Under the pieces are notes generated by a model. That model was not told the DNA's origin. It ran no database searches and worked only from the letters and a program-made list of their open reading frames with translations. A stretch of DNA of 64,000 nucleotides, from contig NZ_JACCAC010000001.1 of the NCBI RefSeq assembly GCF_013409425.1, forward strand, positions 992,001-1,056,000. The letters run 5' to 3'. This DNA is from Nocardioides perillae (GTDB taxonomy: Bacteria > Actinomycetota > Actinomycetes > Propionibacteriales > Nocardioidaceae). The translations under genes were made by a program, and so were the position numbers. Every line of letters starts with the position of its first letter. Positions within the stretch are counted from its first letter, which is position 1. Positions 32,791-41,831 of this stretch are shown piece after piece.

Positions 32791-34876
32791 AGCCCACGAG
32801 GAGCAGCGCGAGGTCGTCGTCGAGCGCGTGCCCGGCGGCCTCGCGCAACGACGCCAGGAGCGGGTCGAGCGCGGTGTCGAAGGCCGCCGCGCCGACGGCG
32901 GGGAGGAAAGGTGCCGGGTCGACGAAGTCGCCGTCCGGCGTGCGCGCCTCCAGCATCCCGTCGGTGAAGAGCAGCAGCCGCTCACCCGCGCACAGCCGGC
33001 CCTCGGCGACCACCGGCTCCGCCCCGAGGCCGAGCGGCCGCGACGGCTCGACCGCGAGCGCCTCGACCCGACCGTCGGGCCGGAGGCGGTAGGGCGGGGG
33101 GTGGCCGCACGACGCGACCCGGAAGCAGCCGTCGTGCTCGACCGCCACCACGACCGCGGTCACGAAGTCCTCGGCGTCGGCGAGGTAGGGCACGATCCGG
33201 CGGTCGACGTCACGGGCGATGGCGGCGACGTCGTCGGTGTCGGCCGCGGCCGACCGGAAGGCGCCGAGCACCACGGTGGCCGTGCGGACCGCCCCGAGGC
33301 CCTTGCCGCGCACGTCGCCGACCAGCAGCCGCGACGAGGTCGCCGACGGCACCACCTCGTAGAGGTCGCCGCCGACCTGCGCCTCGGTCGCTGCGGAGAG
33401 GTAGCGCGCCGAGAGGGTGAGCGGGCCGCTGCGCTGCGGTGGCGGGGCCAGGATCGCGCGCTGCGCGGCCTCGGCGACCAGGGTGACCTCGGCGAGCCGC
33501 TCCGTCTGGTGCTCGAAGGTGGTCGCGGTGTCGAGGGCGACCGCCGCCCGGTCGGCGATCTCCTCCAGGAAGGCCAGGTCCTCCTCGCCGTAGCGGCGAC
33601 CGGACTCGGCGTGGATGAGCGCGACCACCCCGACGACGGTCCCGCCACGGTCCCGCAGCGGTGCGATGACCGCGCTGGTCAAGCCCAGGCGGCGCAGCAC
33701 GGCGAGGTGCTCCTCGCCGGTCGCGGCCCTCTCGACCTGGTCGGCGCTGATGAACGGGTAGAGCTCGCTGCGCCCGGTGCGCAGGACGGCCGCGGCGCCC
33801 TGGGCCGCGTCCATCCGGGTCGGGAAGGCGCAGCGCATCGACCACGCCCAGGCGGTGGTGTCGGGGTCGCGGTGCTGCACCGCGACGGTCTCGAGCTGGC
33901 CGTCGCGCAGCAGCTGCACCGAGCACCAGTCGGCGAACCGCGGCACCAGGAGCCGGCAGACCTCGTCGAGCGTGGTCTGCAGGCTAAGGCTCCGGGACAG
34001 CGTCGACGAGGCCTCCGCGAGCAGCACGGTGCGCTGCGTCGCCGCGTCGTCGGCCTCGAGCTCGACGGCGCGCTGCACCGCGCTGGTGAGCGCGCCCGCG
34101 AGCGAGTGCAGGAAGCCGTCCTGGGCGGGGCGGAAGAGGGCGGGCGGGAAGGTGAGCGCCAGCAGCCCGAGGGTGGTCTCGCCCCGGTGGAGCGGCAGCA
34201 GGTGCAGGCTGCGGTCCTCCGTGTAGTAGCCCGCGAGGTCCGGGAAGGCCGCCACGATCTCGTCGACCGAGCGGTAGTGCACGTCGGTGCGCTGACGCAC
34301 GGCTAGCGGACCCGGCAGGTCGGCGGCGAGGGGGATCTCGCGGTACTGGTCCGCGCCGTCGCCGCCGCGCCCGTGCCACGAGACCGTGCGCAGCACGTCG
34401 TCGGAGTCGAGGGTCAAGACCATGGCCGACGACGCGCCCAGGGTGGCGACCGCGTGGCCCACGAAGCCGTCGACGACCTCACGCACCGTGCGCGCCCCGG
34501 TCAGCTCGACCGCGAGGGCGTCGAGGACCCGCTGGGCGAGGGCGGTGGTCTCGGCCAGCTGGCGCTGCCGGCGGTGGTTGGCCCCGGCGACCGCGACGGC
34601 GAGCCCGCACAGCAGCGCGCACGAGGCGAAGCGGACCGACCAGTCCACGCTGCCCACGTTGTCGTTCCACACGCCGGAGGCGAGCGAAGCGACGAGGGCG
34701 ACGGCCGCGACTGCGCCGGTGCGGCGGGCGTCGGTGCGGATGGCCGCGAGCACCGCGCCCGCGCCGTACACGCCGTTGACCTGCCGACCGGTCAGCAGGT
34801 CGGTGGCGACGAGCGCGGCGAGGAGCAGCAGGCCGGCGGCGGGCCAGACAGACGCGCGGGAGAGGTGGCTGCGCAT
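32774..34876 (-). CDS. Membrane-anchored GAF-GAF-PP2C phosphatase
   Basis: 700 residues from ATG 34876. Three to four membrane helices (~10-100) form the N-terminus; two GAF-like domains follow (~120-275, with GRGGDGADQYREIPL; ~300-465, with RFADWCSVQLLRDGQLETVAVQH) and a SpoIIE phosphatase domain (~490-700: ATEAQVGGDLYEVVPS, VGDVRGKGLGA, SCGHPPPYRL, LLFTDGMLEART, DDDLALLLV). Metal-binding Asp residues are intact. It probably senses a signal near the membrane and switches an anti-anti-sigma factor, such as the STAS protein encoded 180 bases upstream on the other strand. Confidence 0.9.
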   Translation of the reverse strand: MRSHLSRASVWPAAGLLLLAALVATDLLTGRQVNGVYGAGAVLAAIRTDARRTGAVAAVALVASLASGVWNDNVGSVDWSVRFASCALLCGLAVAVAGANHRRQRQLAETTALAQRVLDALAVELTGARTVREVVDGFVGHAVATLGASSAMVLTLDSDDVLRTVSWHGRGGDGADQYREIPLAADLPGPLAVRQRTDVHYRSVDEIVAAFPDLAGYYTEDRSLHLLPLHRGETTLGLLALTFPPALFRPAQDGFLHSLAGALTSAVQRAVELEADDAATQRTVLLAEASSTLSRSLSLQTTLDEVCRLLVPRFADWCSVQLLRDGQLETVAVQHRDPDTTAWAWSMRCAFPTRMDAAQGAAAVLRTGRSELYPFISADQVERAATGEEHLAVLRRLGLTSAVIAPLRDRGGTVVGVVALIHAESGRRYGEEDLAFLEEIADRAAVALDTATTFEHQTERLAEVTLVAEAAQRAILAPPPQRSGPLTLSARYLSAATEAQVGGDLYEVVPSATSSRLLVGDVRGKGLGAVRTATVVLGAFRSAAADTDDVAAIARDVDRRIVPYLADAEDFVTAVVVAVEHDGCFRVASCGHPPPYRLRPDGRVEALAVEPSRPLGLGAEPVVAEGRLCAGERLLLFTDGMLEARTPDGDFVDPAPFLPAVGAAAFDTALDPLLASLREAAGHALDDDLALLLVGYDPAG

Positions 34877-35044
34877 GGGATCGGGTCGGTCCCCTCGGTC
34901 CTCGGCGCGCGGTCCGCCGGTTGGCTGGACGGACCCTCGGGAGCAGGGTAGAGCACCGCGCGGGTCGCGGGGGCCGGCTCGCGTCAGGTCGGCTCCGGAC
35001 CGTGGCCCACCGCTCAGTGGGGTGACCGCGGCGCCGCGGTCGCC

Positions 35045-35056
35045 TACCGTGCAGGG
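35045..35056 (+). promoter_or_regulatory. Leaderless -10 (TACCGT) of the STAS gene
   Basis: TACCGT at 35045-35050 lies six bases before GTG 35057. Confidence 0.5.
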
Positions 35057-35392
35057 GTGCCCACGACGCCGATGTCCGCCACCCGCGCCCCCGACGGCGT
35101 GCTCGTGGTGACGGGAGCGGTCGACGAAGCCGCGCTCGACGCGTTCTCCGAGGCGCTCGACGACGCCTCCGCGCAGTGGAGTGCGCCGACCGCCGTGGAC
35201 GTGTCCGGGGTGACCTTCTTCCCCAGCAGCGCGATCAGCCGGCTGCTCGCCGCCCAGCACGCCGCGGAGCGCGGTGGCGTCGAGCTGACGGTGGTCCTGC
35301 CGTCGACCTCGATCGTGGCCCGCGTGCTCCGCGCCTGCGGTCTGCTGCGCGAGTTCACCACCCGCGAGCCGGGAGCGCCGTCCGGCCGGTGA
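35057..35392 (+). CDS. STAS-domain anti-sigma factor antagonist
   Basis: 111 residues from GTG 35057 (ATG 35072 is possible). A single STAS fold: GVLVVTGAVDEAALDAFSEAL, then PTAVDVSGVTFFPSSAISRLLAAQ, where the Ser pair marks the usual phosphorylation loop, and VELTVVLPSTSIVARVLRACGL. It likely competes for an RsbW-like anti-sigma kinase. It is divergent from the membrane PP2C phosphatase that could activate it. Confidence 0.85.
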   Translation: MPTTPMSATRAPDGVLVVTGAVDEAALDAFSEALDDASAQWSAPTAVDVSGVTFFPSSAISRLLAAQHAAERGGVELTVVLPSTSIVARVLRACGLLREFTTREPGAPSGR

Positions 35393-35433
35393 GCCGTCGG
35401 TGGCGGACGGCCGCGCCGACCGCCGCGGGGCCG

Positions 35434-35446
35434 TAGGTTGCCCCTC
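35434..35446 (+). promoter_or_regulatory. Leaderless -10 (TAGGTT) of the amidase gene
   Basis: TAGGTT at 35434-35439 lies seven bases before GTG 35447 and favours that start over TTG 35438. Confidence 0.5.
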
Positions 35447-36922
35447 GTGCAGGACTACCGCGACCACGACGCCCTCGCCCTCGCCGCCCTCGTGCGGGAG
35501 GGCGCTGCCACCCCCGACGAGCTCCTGGCCGTCGCCCGTGCCCGGGCCGCCGAGGTCGAGCCGCACCTCAACGCCCTCGTGCGCGAGGTGGCGCCGCCGT
35601 CGCCGACCGGCCCGGAGCCGGAGGGTGGGCGCCCCTTCGCCGGTGTCCCCTTCCTGCTCAAGGACCTGCACCAGGACCTCGCCGGCGTGCCCACCAGCGG
35701 CGGCAGCCGGTCGATGCGCGACGTCCCGGCCGCCGAGACCGCCACCGTCGTCGAGCGGTGGGTCGAGGCCGGTCTCGTCGTCTTCGGCAAGACCAGCAGC
35801 CCGGAGTTCGGCGCGAAGGGGATCACCGAGCCGCACGCCTTCGGCGCCACCCGCAACCCGTGGGACCTCGACCGCACCCCGGGCGGGTCGTCGGGCGGCA
35901 GCGCCGCGGCCGTGGCGGCCGGCGTGGTGCCGATGGCGGCCGCCAGCGACGGCGGCGGCTCGATCCGCATCCCCGCCTCCGCCTGCGGGCTCTTCGGCCT
36001 GAAGCCCAGCCGGGGCCTGGTGCCCTACGGGCCCGCCGGAGGCGAGCCGCTCGGCGGCACCGCGACCGACGGCGTGGTCTCGCGGAGCGTGCGCGACACC
36101 GCAGCGGCGCTCGAGGTGCTGGCCGGCCCCACCGGCACCTCGGTCTACCTGCCCGGCGGGCTGCCCGCGGCCGGCCTGGTCGAGCGCCTCGCGCACGAGC
36201 CCGACCGGCTGCGCGTCGGTGTCACGTGGCACAGCGCGATCACGCCCGACCCGCACCCCGAGGCCAAGGCCGCGGTCGAGCGGGCCGCCGCCCTGCTGAG
36301 CGACCTCGGCCACGAGGTGGTCGAGGTGCCGGTGCCCTTCGACGACGCGCGCCTGGCCCGCGACTTCCTCACCACCTGGTTCGTCCACTGCGCCGTCTCG
36401 CTCGAGCAGGCCCGCGAGGCCTCGGGCGCGGGCGAGGACGCCTTCGAGCCCGACACCCGGGTGATGGCCGCCCTCGGCCGGGCCACCAGCGCCACCGACT
36501 ACGTCCGGGCGGTGGAGAGCCGCCACGAGCACGTGCGCCGGCTCGCCGACTTCCACGCTGACCACGACCTGCTGCTGACCCCCACGACCGCCACCCCGCC
36601 GCCGCGCATCGGCGCCTTCGACCTGCCCGCGCCGGTGCGGCTGCTGCAGAAGGCGGTGCTGACCGCGCGCGCCGGCAGCGCGCTGCGCTTCACCCCGCTG
36701 GTCGAGCAGATGATCAGCGAGAACCTCGGCTGGGTGCCCTACACCCAGCTCGCCAACCTCACCGGCCGGCCCGCGATGAGCGTGCCGCTGCACTGGACGC
36801 CCGACGGCCTGCCGATGGGCGTCCAGCTCGTCGGGCGCCTCGGCGCCGACGAGGTGATGCTGCGGCTCGCCGCGCAGCTCGAGCGCGCCGCCCCGTGGTG
36901 GGACCGCACGCCGCCGCTCTGA
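35447..36922 (+). CDS. Amidase signature family enzyme
   Basis: 491 residues from GTG 35447. The Ser-cisSer-Lys triad is intact: Lys in [12 protein letters not shown] (~72), the cis-Ser in [16 protein letters not shown] (~150) and the nucleophile in [24 protein letters not shown] (~172). Length and motifs match indole-acetamide/acylamide amidases and 6-aminohexanoate cyclic-dimer hydrolases; GatA is less likely because no gatB/gatC lie nearby. Cytosolic hydrolysis of an amide; substrate unknown. A bidirectional terminator follows. Confidence 0.92.
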   Translation: MQDYRDHDALALAALVREGAATPDELLAVARARAAEVEPHLNALVREVAPPSPTGPEPEGGRPFAGVPFLLKDLHQDLAGVPTSGGSRSMRDVPAAETATVVERWVEAGLVVFGKTSSPEFGAKGITEPHAFGATRNPWDLDRTPGGSSGGSAAAVAAGVVPMAAASDGGGSIRIPASACGLFGLKPSRGLVPYGPAGGEPLGGTATDGVVSRSVRDTAAALEVLAGPTGTSVYLPGGLPAAGLVERLAHEPDRLRVGVTWHSAITPDPHPEAKAAVERAAALLSDLGHEVVEVPVPFDDARLARDFLTTWFVHCAVSLEQAREASGAGEDAFEPDTRVMAALGRATSATDYVRAVESRHEHVRRLADFHADHDLLLTPTTATPPPRIGAFDLPAPVRLLQKAVLTARAGSALRFTPLVEQMISENLGWVPYTQLANLTGRPAMSVPLHWTPDGLPMGVQLVGRLGADEVMLRLAAQLERAAPWWDRTPPL

Positions 36923-36960
36923 GGCGCCGGACCCGTCGGCGTCCTGACCCGCACGCGCGA

Positions 36961-36990
36961 GAGGCCCCCACCGGATCCGGCGGGGGCCTC
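36961..36990. terminator. Terminator between amidase and tRNA-Phe
   Basis: GAGGCCCCC pairs with GGGGGCCTC, with CCGGATCCGG in the middle. It serves the amidase and, from the other side, the tRNA-Phe transcript. Confidence 0.75.
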
Positions 36991-37018
36991 TGCTGCAGGT
37001 CGGAGCCCTGCGTGCTCG

Positions 37019-37092
37019 TGGGCAGGGGCGGGGTCGAACCGCCGACCTTCCACTTTTCAGGCGGACGCTCGTACCGACTGAGCTACCTGCCC
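37019..37092 (-). tRNA. tRNA-Phe (GAA)
   Basis: 74 bases with acceptor GGGCAGG/CCTGCCC, discriminator A and an anticodon loop CTGAAAA on a TCCGC/GTGGA stem. The T-loop is GGTTCGACCCC-like. CCA is not encoded. TATCGT at 37104-37109 (reverse strand) is a good -10. Confidence 0.95.
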
Positions 37093-37253
37093 GAGCGGGG
37101 GAGACGATACACGGCCGCGGCGGCTCGTCCGCACCCCGGGCACCTCACCCTCAGACCTGCTCAAGAACGCCTCAGCGCGACCGATGGGCGTGCGGGCACC
37201 CAGGAGGGGTGCCTCGGTGCGCCGTGCGCACCACCGAGCAGCAAGGAGGCGGC

Positions 37254-38951
37254 GTGACCGGGGCAGCAGGGACGAGCACGAGCACGACGGGGCACACGAC
37301 GGGGCACACGACGTACGGCGCGCAGCGCGGCGCGGCGGCACGACTGCGCCGGCTGCGGATCGGGCGCCGCCTCACGGCCGCCTTCCTGGCCTGCGGGCTC
37401 TTCGTGGTGAGCGGCGCCTGGCTGGGCCTGTCGGCGCAGGCCGAGGGCGCGGAGAAGCAGGTCGAGATCGACCGCGCGGTCGAGGCCGGGCAGATCGCCG
37501 ACGACCTGCTGATCAACATCAACGACATCACCGGCTGGCAGGGCCTCTACCTCGCCGACGTGCCGGCCTTCGGTGTCGAGGCCGCGACCGCGGACGACGG
37601 CTACAACCGCGCGGGCTACCTCGCCAGCAAGGAGGCGATCCGCGAGCTCTTCCGCACCGTCGACCGCTCCGGCCTGACCGCCGAGGAGCAGGAGCTGCTC
37701 ACCAGCACCGAGGCCAACTTCGAGCAGCTCTTCGCCGAGGACGACGTCATCATGGGCCTGCTGGCCGAGCGCGGTCTCGAGGCCTTCCCCGAGATCATGC
37801 GCAACGTCAACGGCGGGCCGGCGGGCGAGGCGTGGTCGGCGACCTACGACGACATGACCGCCCTCGCCACCTCGGTCGAGGAGCGGATCGCCGAGCTGCG
37901 CGACGAGCGGGCCGCGATGGCCGCCGCCGGCTACACCCGCGTCTTCGTCAGCCTGGGCCTGGCCGTGCTCGCCGCGGTCGCGGTGGTCGTCGTGGTCACC
38001 CGCTCCATCACCCGCCCGCTGCAGCGCAGCGTCGCGGTGCTCGAGGCGGTCGCCGAGGGCGACCTCGCGCAGCGCCTCGACGACCCCGCCGCCGACGAGA
38101 TCGGCCAGCTCGGCCGCGCCCTCGACGCCGCGCTCGGCAACCTCGGCGACGCGCTCGGCCAGGTGGTCGGCACGGCCGGCGCCCTCGGGGAGGCCTCCGC
38201 CCAGCTCGCCGGCGTCTCGGAGGAGATGTCGGCCAGCGCCGAGGCCTCCAGCCGCCAGGTGGACCTCGTCGCCAGCGGCACGGGCGTCGTCACGGGCAGC
38301 GTGCAGACCGTAGCGGCCGGCACCGAGCAGATGTCCGCCTCGATCCGCGAGATCGCCCAGCAGGCCACCGGGGCGGCGCAGGTCGCCAACCGCGCCGTCG
38401 CCGTCGCCGGCTCCGCCACCGAGGCCGTCGCCAAGCTCGGCGACTCCTCGACCGCGGTCGGCGACGTGGTCAAGGCGATCACCTCGATCGCCGAGCAGAC
38501 CAACCTGCTGGCGCTCAACGCCACCATCGAGGCCGCCCGGGCGGGCGAGGCAGGCAAGGGCTTCGCCGTCGTCGCCACCGAGGTGAAGGACCTCGCGCAG
38601 GAGACGGCGCGGGCCACCGAGGACATCGGCCGCCGCATCGAGACGATCCAGGCCGACACCGGTGCCGCGGTCGCCGCGATCGCGGAGATCACCGAGATCA
38701 TCGCCCGCATCGACGAGAGCCAGACCACCATCGCCTCCGCGGTGGAGGAGCAGACCGCGACCACCAACGAGATGAGCCGCTCGGCGCAGGAGGCGGCGTC
38801 GGGCTCGACCGAGATCGCCGGCACGGTGGCGGCGATGGCCGACACCGCCGGTCGCACGCTCGAGGCGGCGTCGTCCACCAGCCGCACCGCGGCGGACTTC
38901 GCCCGGATCGCGGGCGAGGTGCGGGCCTCGGTCAGCCGCTTCCGCTGGTGA
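37254..38951 (+). CDS. Methyl-accepting chemotaxis protein
   Basis: 565 residues from GTG 37254, preceded by AAGGAGG. A short Thr/Gly-rich tail, TM1 (~37-58), a ~180-residue extracytoplasmic helical sensor (with [21 protein letters not shown], 4-helix-bundle type), TM2 (~240-262), a HAMP domain ([20 protein letters not shown]) and the cytoplasmic coiled coil with the hairpin tip [19 protein letters not shown] and [14 protein letters not shown]. No other chemotaxis genes are in the window, so it signals to a kinase encoded elsewhere. No C-terminal CheR-binding pentapeptide is seen. Confidence 0.93.
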   Translation: MTGAAGTSTSTTGHTTGHTTYGAQRGAAARLRRLRIGRRLTAAFLACGLFVVSGAWLGLSAQAEGAEKQVEIDRAVEAGQIADDLLININDITGWQGLYLADVPAFGVEAATADDGYNRAGYLASKEAIRELFRTVDRSGLTAEEQELLTSTEANFEQLFAEDDVIMGLLAERGLEAFPEIMRNVNGGPAGEAWSATYDDMTALATSVEERIAELRDERAAMAAAGYTRVFVSLGLAVLAAVAVVVVVTRSITRPLQRSVAVLEAVAEGDLAQRLDDPAADEIGQLGRALDAALGNLGDALGQVVGTAGALGEASAQLAGVSEEMSASAEASSRQVDLVASGTGVVTGSVQTVAAGTEQMSASIREIAQQATGAAQVANRAVAVAGSATEAVAKLGDSSTAVGDVVKAITSIAEQTNLLALNATIEAARAGEAGKGFAVVATEVKDLAQETARATEDIGRRIETIQADTGAAVAAIAEITEIIARIDESQTTIASAVEEQTATTNEMSRSAQEAASGSTEIAGTVAAMADTAGRTLEAASSTSRTAADFARIAGEVRASVSRFRW

Positions 38952-39012
38952 GCCGTGGCCTATGCTGAGCGCGCGCTCGCCGGTGACCGGCCACCGGTCC
39001 CCGGCGGCGCGG

Positions 39013-39085
39013 GCCCCCATCGTCTAGCGGCCCAGGACCCCGCCCTTTCACGGCGGTAGCGCCGGTTCGAATCCGGTTGGGGGTG
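39013..39085 (+). tRNA. tRNA-Glu (TTC)
   Basis: 73 bases; acceptor GCCCCCA/TGGGGGT, anticodon loop CTTTCAC, T-loop GGTTCGAATCC and discriminator G. CCA is not encoded. TATGCT at 38961-38966 is a plausible -10. Confidence 0.95.
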
Positions 39086-39180
39086 CGGCCCGCGCCGTGC
39101 CGCGCCCTCGATTGGGAGTGCGGGGCCGGCATGGGTTACTGTTCCACCGCTCCGCGACGCTCGCGTCGTGGGCGCCAGTT

Positions 39181-39254
39181 GGCCCCGTAGCGCAGTTGGT
39201 TAGCGCGCCGCCCTGTCACGGCGGAGGCCGCGGGTTCGAGTCCCGTCGGGGTCG
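39181..39254 (+). tRNA. tRNA-Asp (GTC)
   Basis: 74 bases; acceptor GGCCCCG/CGGGGTC, anticodon loop CTGTCAC, T-loop GGTTCGAGTCC and discriminator G. It lies 95 bases after tRNA-Glu; TACTGT at 39137-39142 could be its own -10. Confidence 0.96.
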
Positions 39255-39261
39255 CCAAGTG

Positions 39262-39295
39262 CGACAGCCCCGGACCACCAGGTCCGGGGCTGTCG
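39262..39295 (+). terminator. Terminator after tRNA-Asp
   Basis: A perfect 15-bp stem with an ACCA loop (CGACAGCCCCGGACC and its complement), followed by GTCGTC. Confidence 0.8.
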
Positions 39296-39368
39296 TCGTC
39301 TCCAGCGTCCTCGTCGTCCCCGGGGTCGCGAGGTCCAGTGGGGTGGCGGTGACCGGCAGGATGGGTCC

Positions 39369-39722
39369 GTGCCCGTCGAGATGAGCCGCCCCGACTTCGA
39401 GCGCCTCGTCGAGCACGCGCTCGATGGCATCCCCGCCGAGCTGGCCGCGCGGGTGCACAACGTCGTCGTGCTCGTCGAGGACGACCCGCCGGCCGACGAC
39501 CCGGACCTCCTCGGCCTCTACGAGGGCGTCGCCCTCACCGAGCGGTGGGACGGCGCGCCGCCCGACCTGCCCGACCGCATCTTCGTCTTCCGCAACCCGC
39601 TGCTGGAGATGTGCGAGAGCGTCGACGAGCTCGTCGACGAGGTCCGCATCACCGTGGTGCACGAGGTCGCCCACCACTTCGGCATCGACGACGACCGGCT
39701 GCACGAGCTCGGCTACGGCTGA
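39369..39722 (+). CDS. Zincin-like metallopeptidase family protein
   Basis: 117 residues from GTG 39369. The C-terminal ITVVHEVAHHFGIDDDRLHELGYG carries the HExxH zinc site and the downstream acidic region typical of the DUF1025/zincin-like family. The N-terminus FERLVEHALDGIPAEL and IFVFRNPLLEMCES are also conserved in this family. Small, cytosolic, physiological substrate unknown. CAGGAT just upstream of the GTG hints at a leaderless transcript. Confidence 0.9.
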   Translation: MPVEMSRPDFERLVEHALDGIPAELAARVHNVVVLVEDDPPADDPDLLGLYEGVALTERWDGAPPDLPDRIFVFRNPLLEMCESVDELVDEVRITVVHEVAHHFGIDDDRLHELGYG

Positions 39723-39742
39723 GCCGGTCCCGTCGGACCGGG

Positions 39743-40078
39743 TCAGACCAGCGCCGCGCCGAGGGCGTAGCCGGCCGCGCACGCCGCGAGCGACCCGCCG
39801 AGCGTCGCCGCGGCGTACAGGCCACCCACGCGAGGGCCGAGGTGCACGGAGCGCAGCACCACCGCGGAGTACGTCGTGGCGCCCCCGCACACGCCGGCTC
39901 CCAGGAGGGCGGCGAGCGGGGCCGCGGGCGCGGTGGCCACGAGCAGGCCGAGGCCGGCCGAGCCGAGGAGGTTGACCGTGAGCGTGCCGAGGGGGAGCGC
40001 ACGGTCGCGGAGCAGACCGGCGCCGAAGCGCACCACCGCACCCAGCGCGCCGCCGAGCGCCACCAGCAGCAGCGTCAC
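39743..40078 (-). CDS. crcB: Fluoride channel subunit CrcB/FluC (second of pair)
   Basis: 111 residues from GTG 40078, overlapping the upstream crcB stop by three to four bases. Four membrane helices with family motifs GGALGAVVRFGAG, TLTVNLLGSAGLGLL and GVCGGATTYSAVVLRS. Fluc channels are dual-topology dimers that export fluoride; in actinobacteria two homologous genes usually encode an antiparallel heterodimer, which this pair fits. No fluoride riboswitch is recognised upstream. Confidence 0.9.
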   Translation of the reverse strand: MTLLLVALGGALGAVVRFGAGLLRDRALPLGTLTVNLLGSAGLGLLVATAPAAPLAALLGAGVCGGATTYSAVVLRSVHLGPRVGGLYAAATLGGSLAACAAGYALGAALV

Positions 40079-40527
40079 CGGGTCGGCCCCGCCCGGTCGG
40101 TCCACCCGTCGGCGCGCCGGGCCGCCCACCGGTCGGCCAGCACGACCGCGGCGAGGGCGACGGCGGCGGTGAGCACGACGTAGGCCAGCGCCGTCGCGAC
40201 GGCGCCGGCAGCGAGCAGCGCGCGGGCCTGCTCGGCGGCGAGCGAGAGGGTGGTGAAGCCGCCGAGCACACCGGTGCCGAGCGCGAGGGCCAGCAACGGC
40301 CGGGCGCGCACCGCGGGCGCGGCGGGCAGCAGCGCGAGCAGCACGGAGCCGACGACGTTGGTCGCCGCGGTGGTCCAGGGGAAGCCACCGGCGGCGGCCG
40401 CGGGGTCGGGCACGGCCTCGGCGAGGCCCCACCGCAGCGCCGACCCGACGGCGCCGCCGAGCGCCACGACGACGACGGCGACGGCGAGCGGAGCGGGGTG
40501 GACGGCCCGGGGAGCCGCGCGGGTCAC
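40075..40527 (-). CDS. crcB: Fluoride channel subunit CrcB/FluC (first of pair)
   Basis: 150 residues from GTG 40527, overlapping the HATPase gene stop by four bases. Motifs GGAVGSALRWGLAE, ATNVVGSVLLALL and GTGVLGGFTTLSLAAEQ place it in the same family as the next gene, with a longer N-terminus and a charged C-terminal tail (ADRWAARRADGW). Coupled translation of the two crcB genes fits heterodimer formation. Confidence 0.9.
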   Translation of the reverse strand: MTRAAPRAVHPAPLAVAVVVVALGGAVGSALRWGLAEAVPDPAAAAGGFPWTTAATNVVGSVLLALLPAAPAVRARPLLALALGTGVLGGFTTLSLAAEQARALLAAGAVATALAYVVLTAAVALAAVVLADRWAARRADGWTDRAGPTR

Positions 40528-41612
40528 GGAGCGGGGCGCTCGACCACCGGGCGCACCTGGCGCCACGGGACCGGGGCCGCGCCCTCGGACTGCCGCACGA
40601 ACTCGCCGAGGAACCACCGCTGGAAGTCGCGCTGCAGCGGCGTGCGGGCGAGCGACAGCAGCCGCTCGGCCCGGCAGAACGCGTCGGCGAGCTCCAGCAG
40701 CTCGAGCATCTGCGTGATGACCGGCGGGGTCGTGAGCGGCACCTCGAGGACGAGGTCGACCTGCTCGGCTCCGGAGCCGAGGGCCTGCTCGAGCTGGTCG
40801 GTGCCGATCGCGTGGGCGAGCTCGGACTCGAAGTCGGTCAGGAGCACCGACAGGCTCGTGGCGAGGGGGTACTCGCTGCCGTGGGCGAGCGCCAGCAGCC
40901 GCAGCTCGCGGCGCAGCTCGCGGAAGTGGTGGCGGAAGCCGGCGAAGGTGCGCACAGGCACGCCCTGCACGAACACCGGGAAGCGAGGACCGCGGCGGGA
41001 GGCACCCGACGCGGCCTGGTCGTCGGTCGTGGTGAAGACGGCGGCCTCGCTGGGGGCGCCGCTGCCCTCCTCGCACGCGGGCTCGAACCAGACGACCTTG
41101 CCGTCGGGGACGAGGTAGGCGCCCCAGGCCGACGAGACCATCGAGACGATCCCGAGGCCGCGGCCCTGCGTCGAGAGCAGCGCGCTGCCGACCAGGTCGG
41201 GGTCGTCGATGAGGCCGTCGAGGCCGTCGAAGCCACCCATCTGCGCCTCGGCGCGGGCCTCGAGGTCGGTGCGGTCGCCGAGCGAGCCGAGGTCGCCGAG
41301 GTCGCCCAGCTCGGCGAGGTCGCCGAGGAAGGCCCCGAGGTCGAGGTCGGTGGCCAGCGGGTCGGGCGGGGTCGGGGGCGTGGGGGAGCCGTCGTGCACC
41401 TCGACGCGGGGGTGCTCGCGGGTGCCGCCGACGCGCACCGCGAGCGGCGGCTCGGCGTGCAGCAGCGCGTTGGTGACGAGCTCGGAGACGCCGAGCGCCG
41501 CGGCGTCGGCGAGGTCGTCGCGGCCCAGCCGCGCGCACACGTCGACCACCCAGCGTCGCGCCGCCTGGACGGACCGGGGTTCCGGCTCCAGGGGCAGGGC
41601 GTGAGCGTCCAC
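40524..41612 (-). CDS. HATPase (RsbW-like) protein with novel insertion and C-terminal domain
   Basis: 362 residues from GTG 41612. The N box (GVSELVTNALLHAEPPLAVRV, ~41-61) and G box (QGRGLGIVSMVSSAWGAYLV, ~150-168) of a GHKL ATPase are separated by a low-complexity acidic insertion (~85-140) with LGDLAELGDLGDLGSLGD. After ~185 comes a ~170-residue helical domain (FRHHFRELRRELRLLALAHG, LSVLLTDFESELAHAIG) that I do not recognise. Probably an anti-sigma-type kinase or a regulator using its ATPase for partner switching. Its stop overlaps crcB by four bases, an odd partnership. Confidence 0.8.
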   Translation of the reverse strand: MDAHALPLEPEPRSVQAARRWVVDVCARLGRDDLADAAALGVSELVTNALLHAEPPLAVRVGGTREHPRVEVHDGSPTPPTPPDPLATDLDLGAFLGDLAELGDLGDLGSLGDRTDLEARAEAQMGGFDGLDGLIDDPDLVGSALLSTQGRGLGIVSMVSSAWGAYLVPDGKVVWFEPACEEGSGAPSEAAVFTTTDDQAASGASRRGPRFPVFVQGVPVRTFAGFRHHFRELRRELRLLALAHGSEYPLATSLSVLLTDFESELAHAIGTDQLEQALGSGAEQVDLVLEVPLTTPPVITQMLELLELADAFCRAERLLSLARTPLQRDFQRWFLGEFVRQSEGAAPVPWRQVRPVVERPAP

Positions 41613-41831
41613 GGTGTCCCTTCATCCCCACAACGAAGGTCGTCGCCGCCCCGGGGGAGGCGGCTGTCGAGCCATCCTGCCTGATCTACCCCGGGTAGTT
41701 GTGGCTGAAACCACGTTCCGGCGCGTCTTTCCCACCCTCCCGGACGTGCGTCGGGCCGAGCGGCGCGCGACAATGGGGAGCGGCCACGGGCGCGAGCCGC
41801 GCCCCACCACCCGACGACGCGAGAGGTCCTC

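Noticed and set aside
32774..36793. 1339-residue reading frame covering the PP2C gene and the opposite amidase
   Set aside because: Only the part from ATG 34876 has family domains; the rest is antisense to the STAS and amidase genes.
37209..37253. Upstream start for the chemoreceptor at 37209
   Set aside because: GTG 37254 has AAGGAGG at proper distance; the upstream extension has none.
39600..40200. Fluoride riboswitch controlling the crcB pair
   Set aside because: The crcB genes are coupled to an upstream gene and no riboswitch-like structure is evident at its start.
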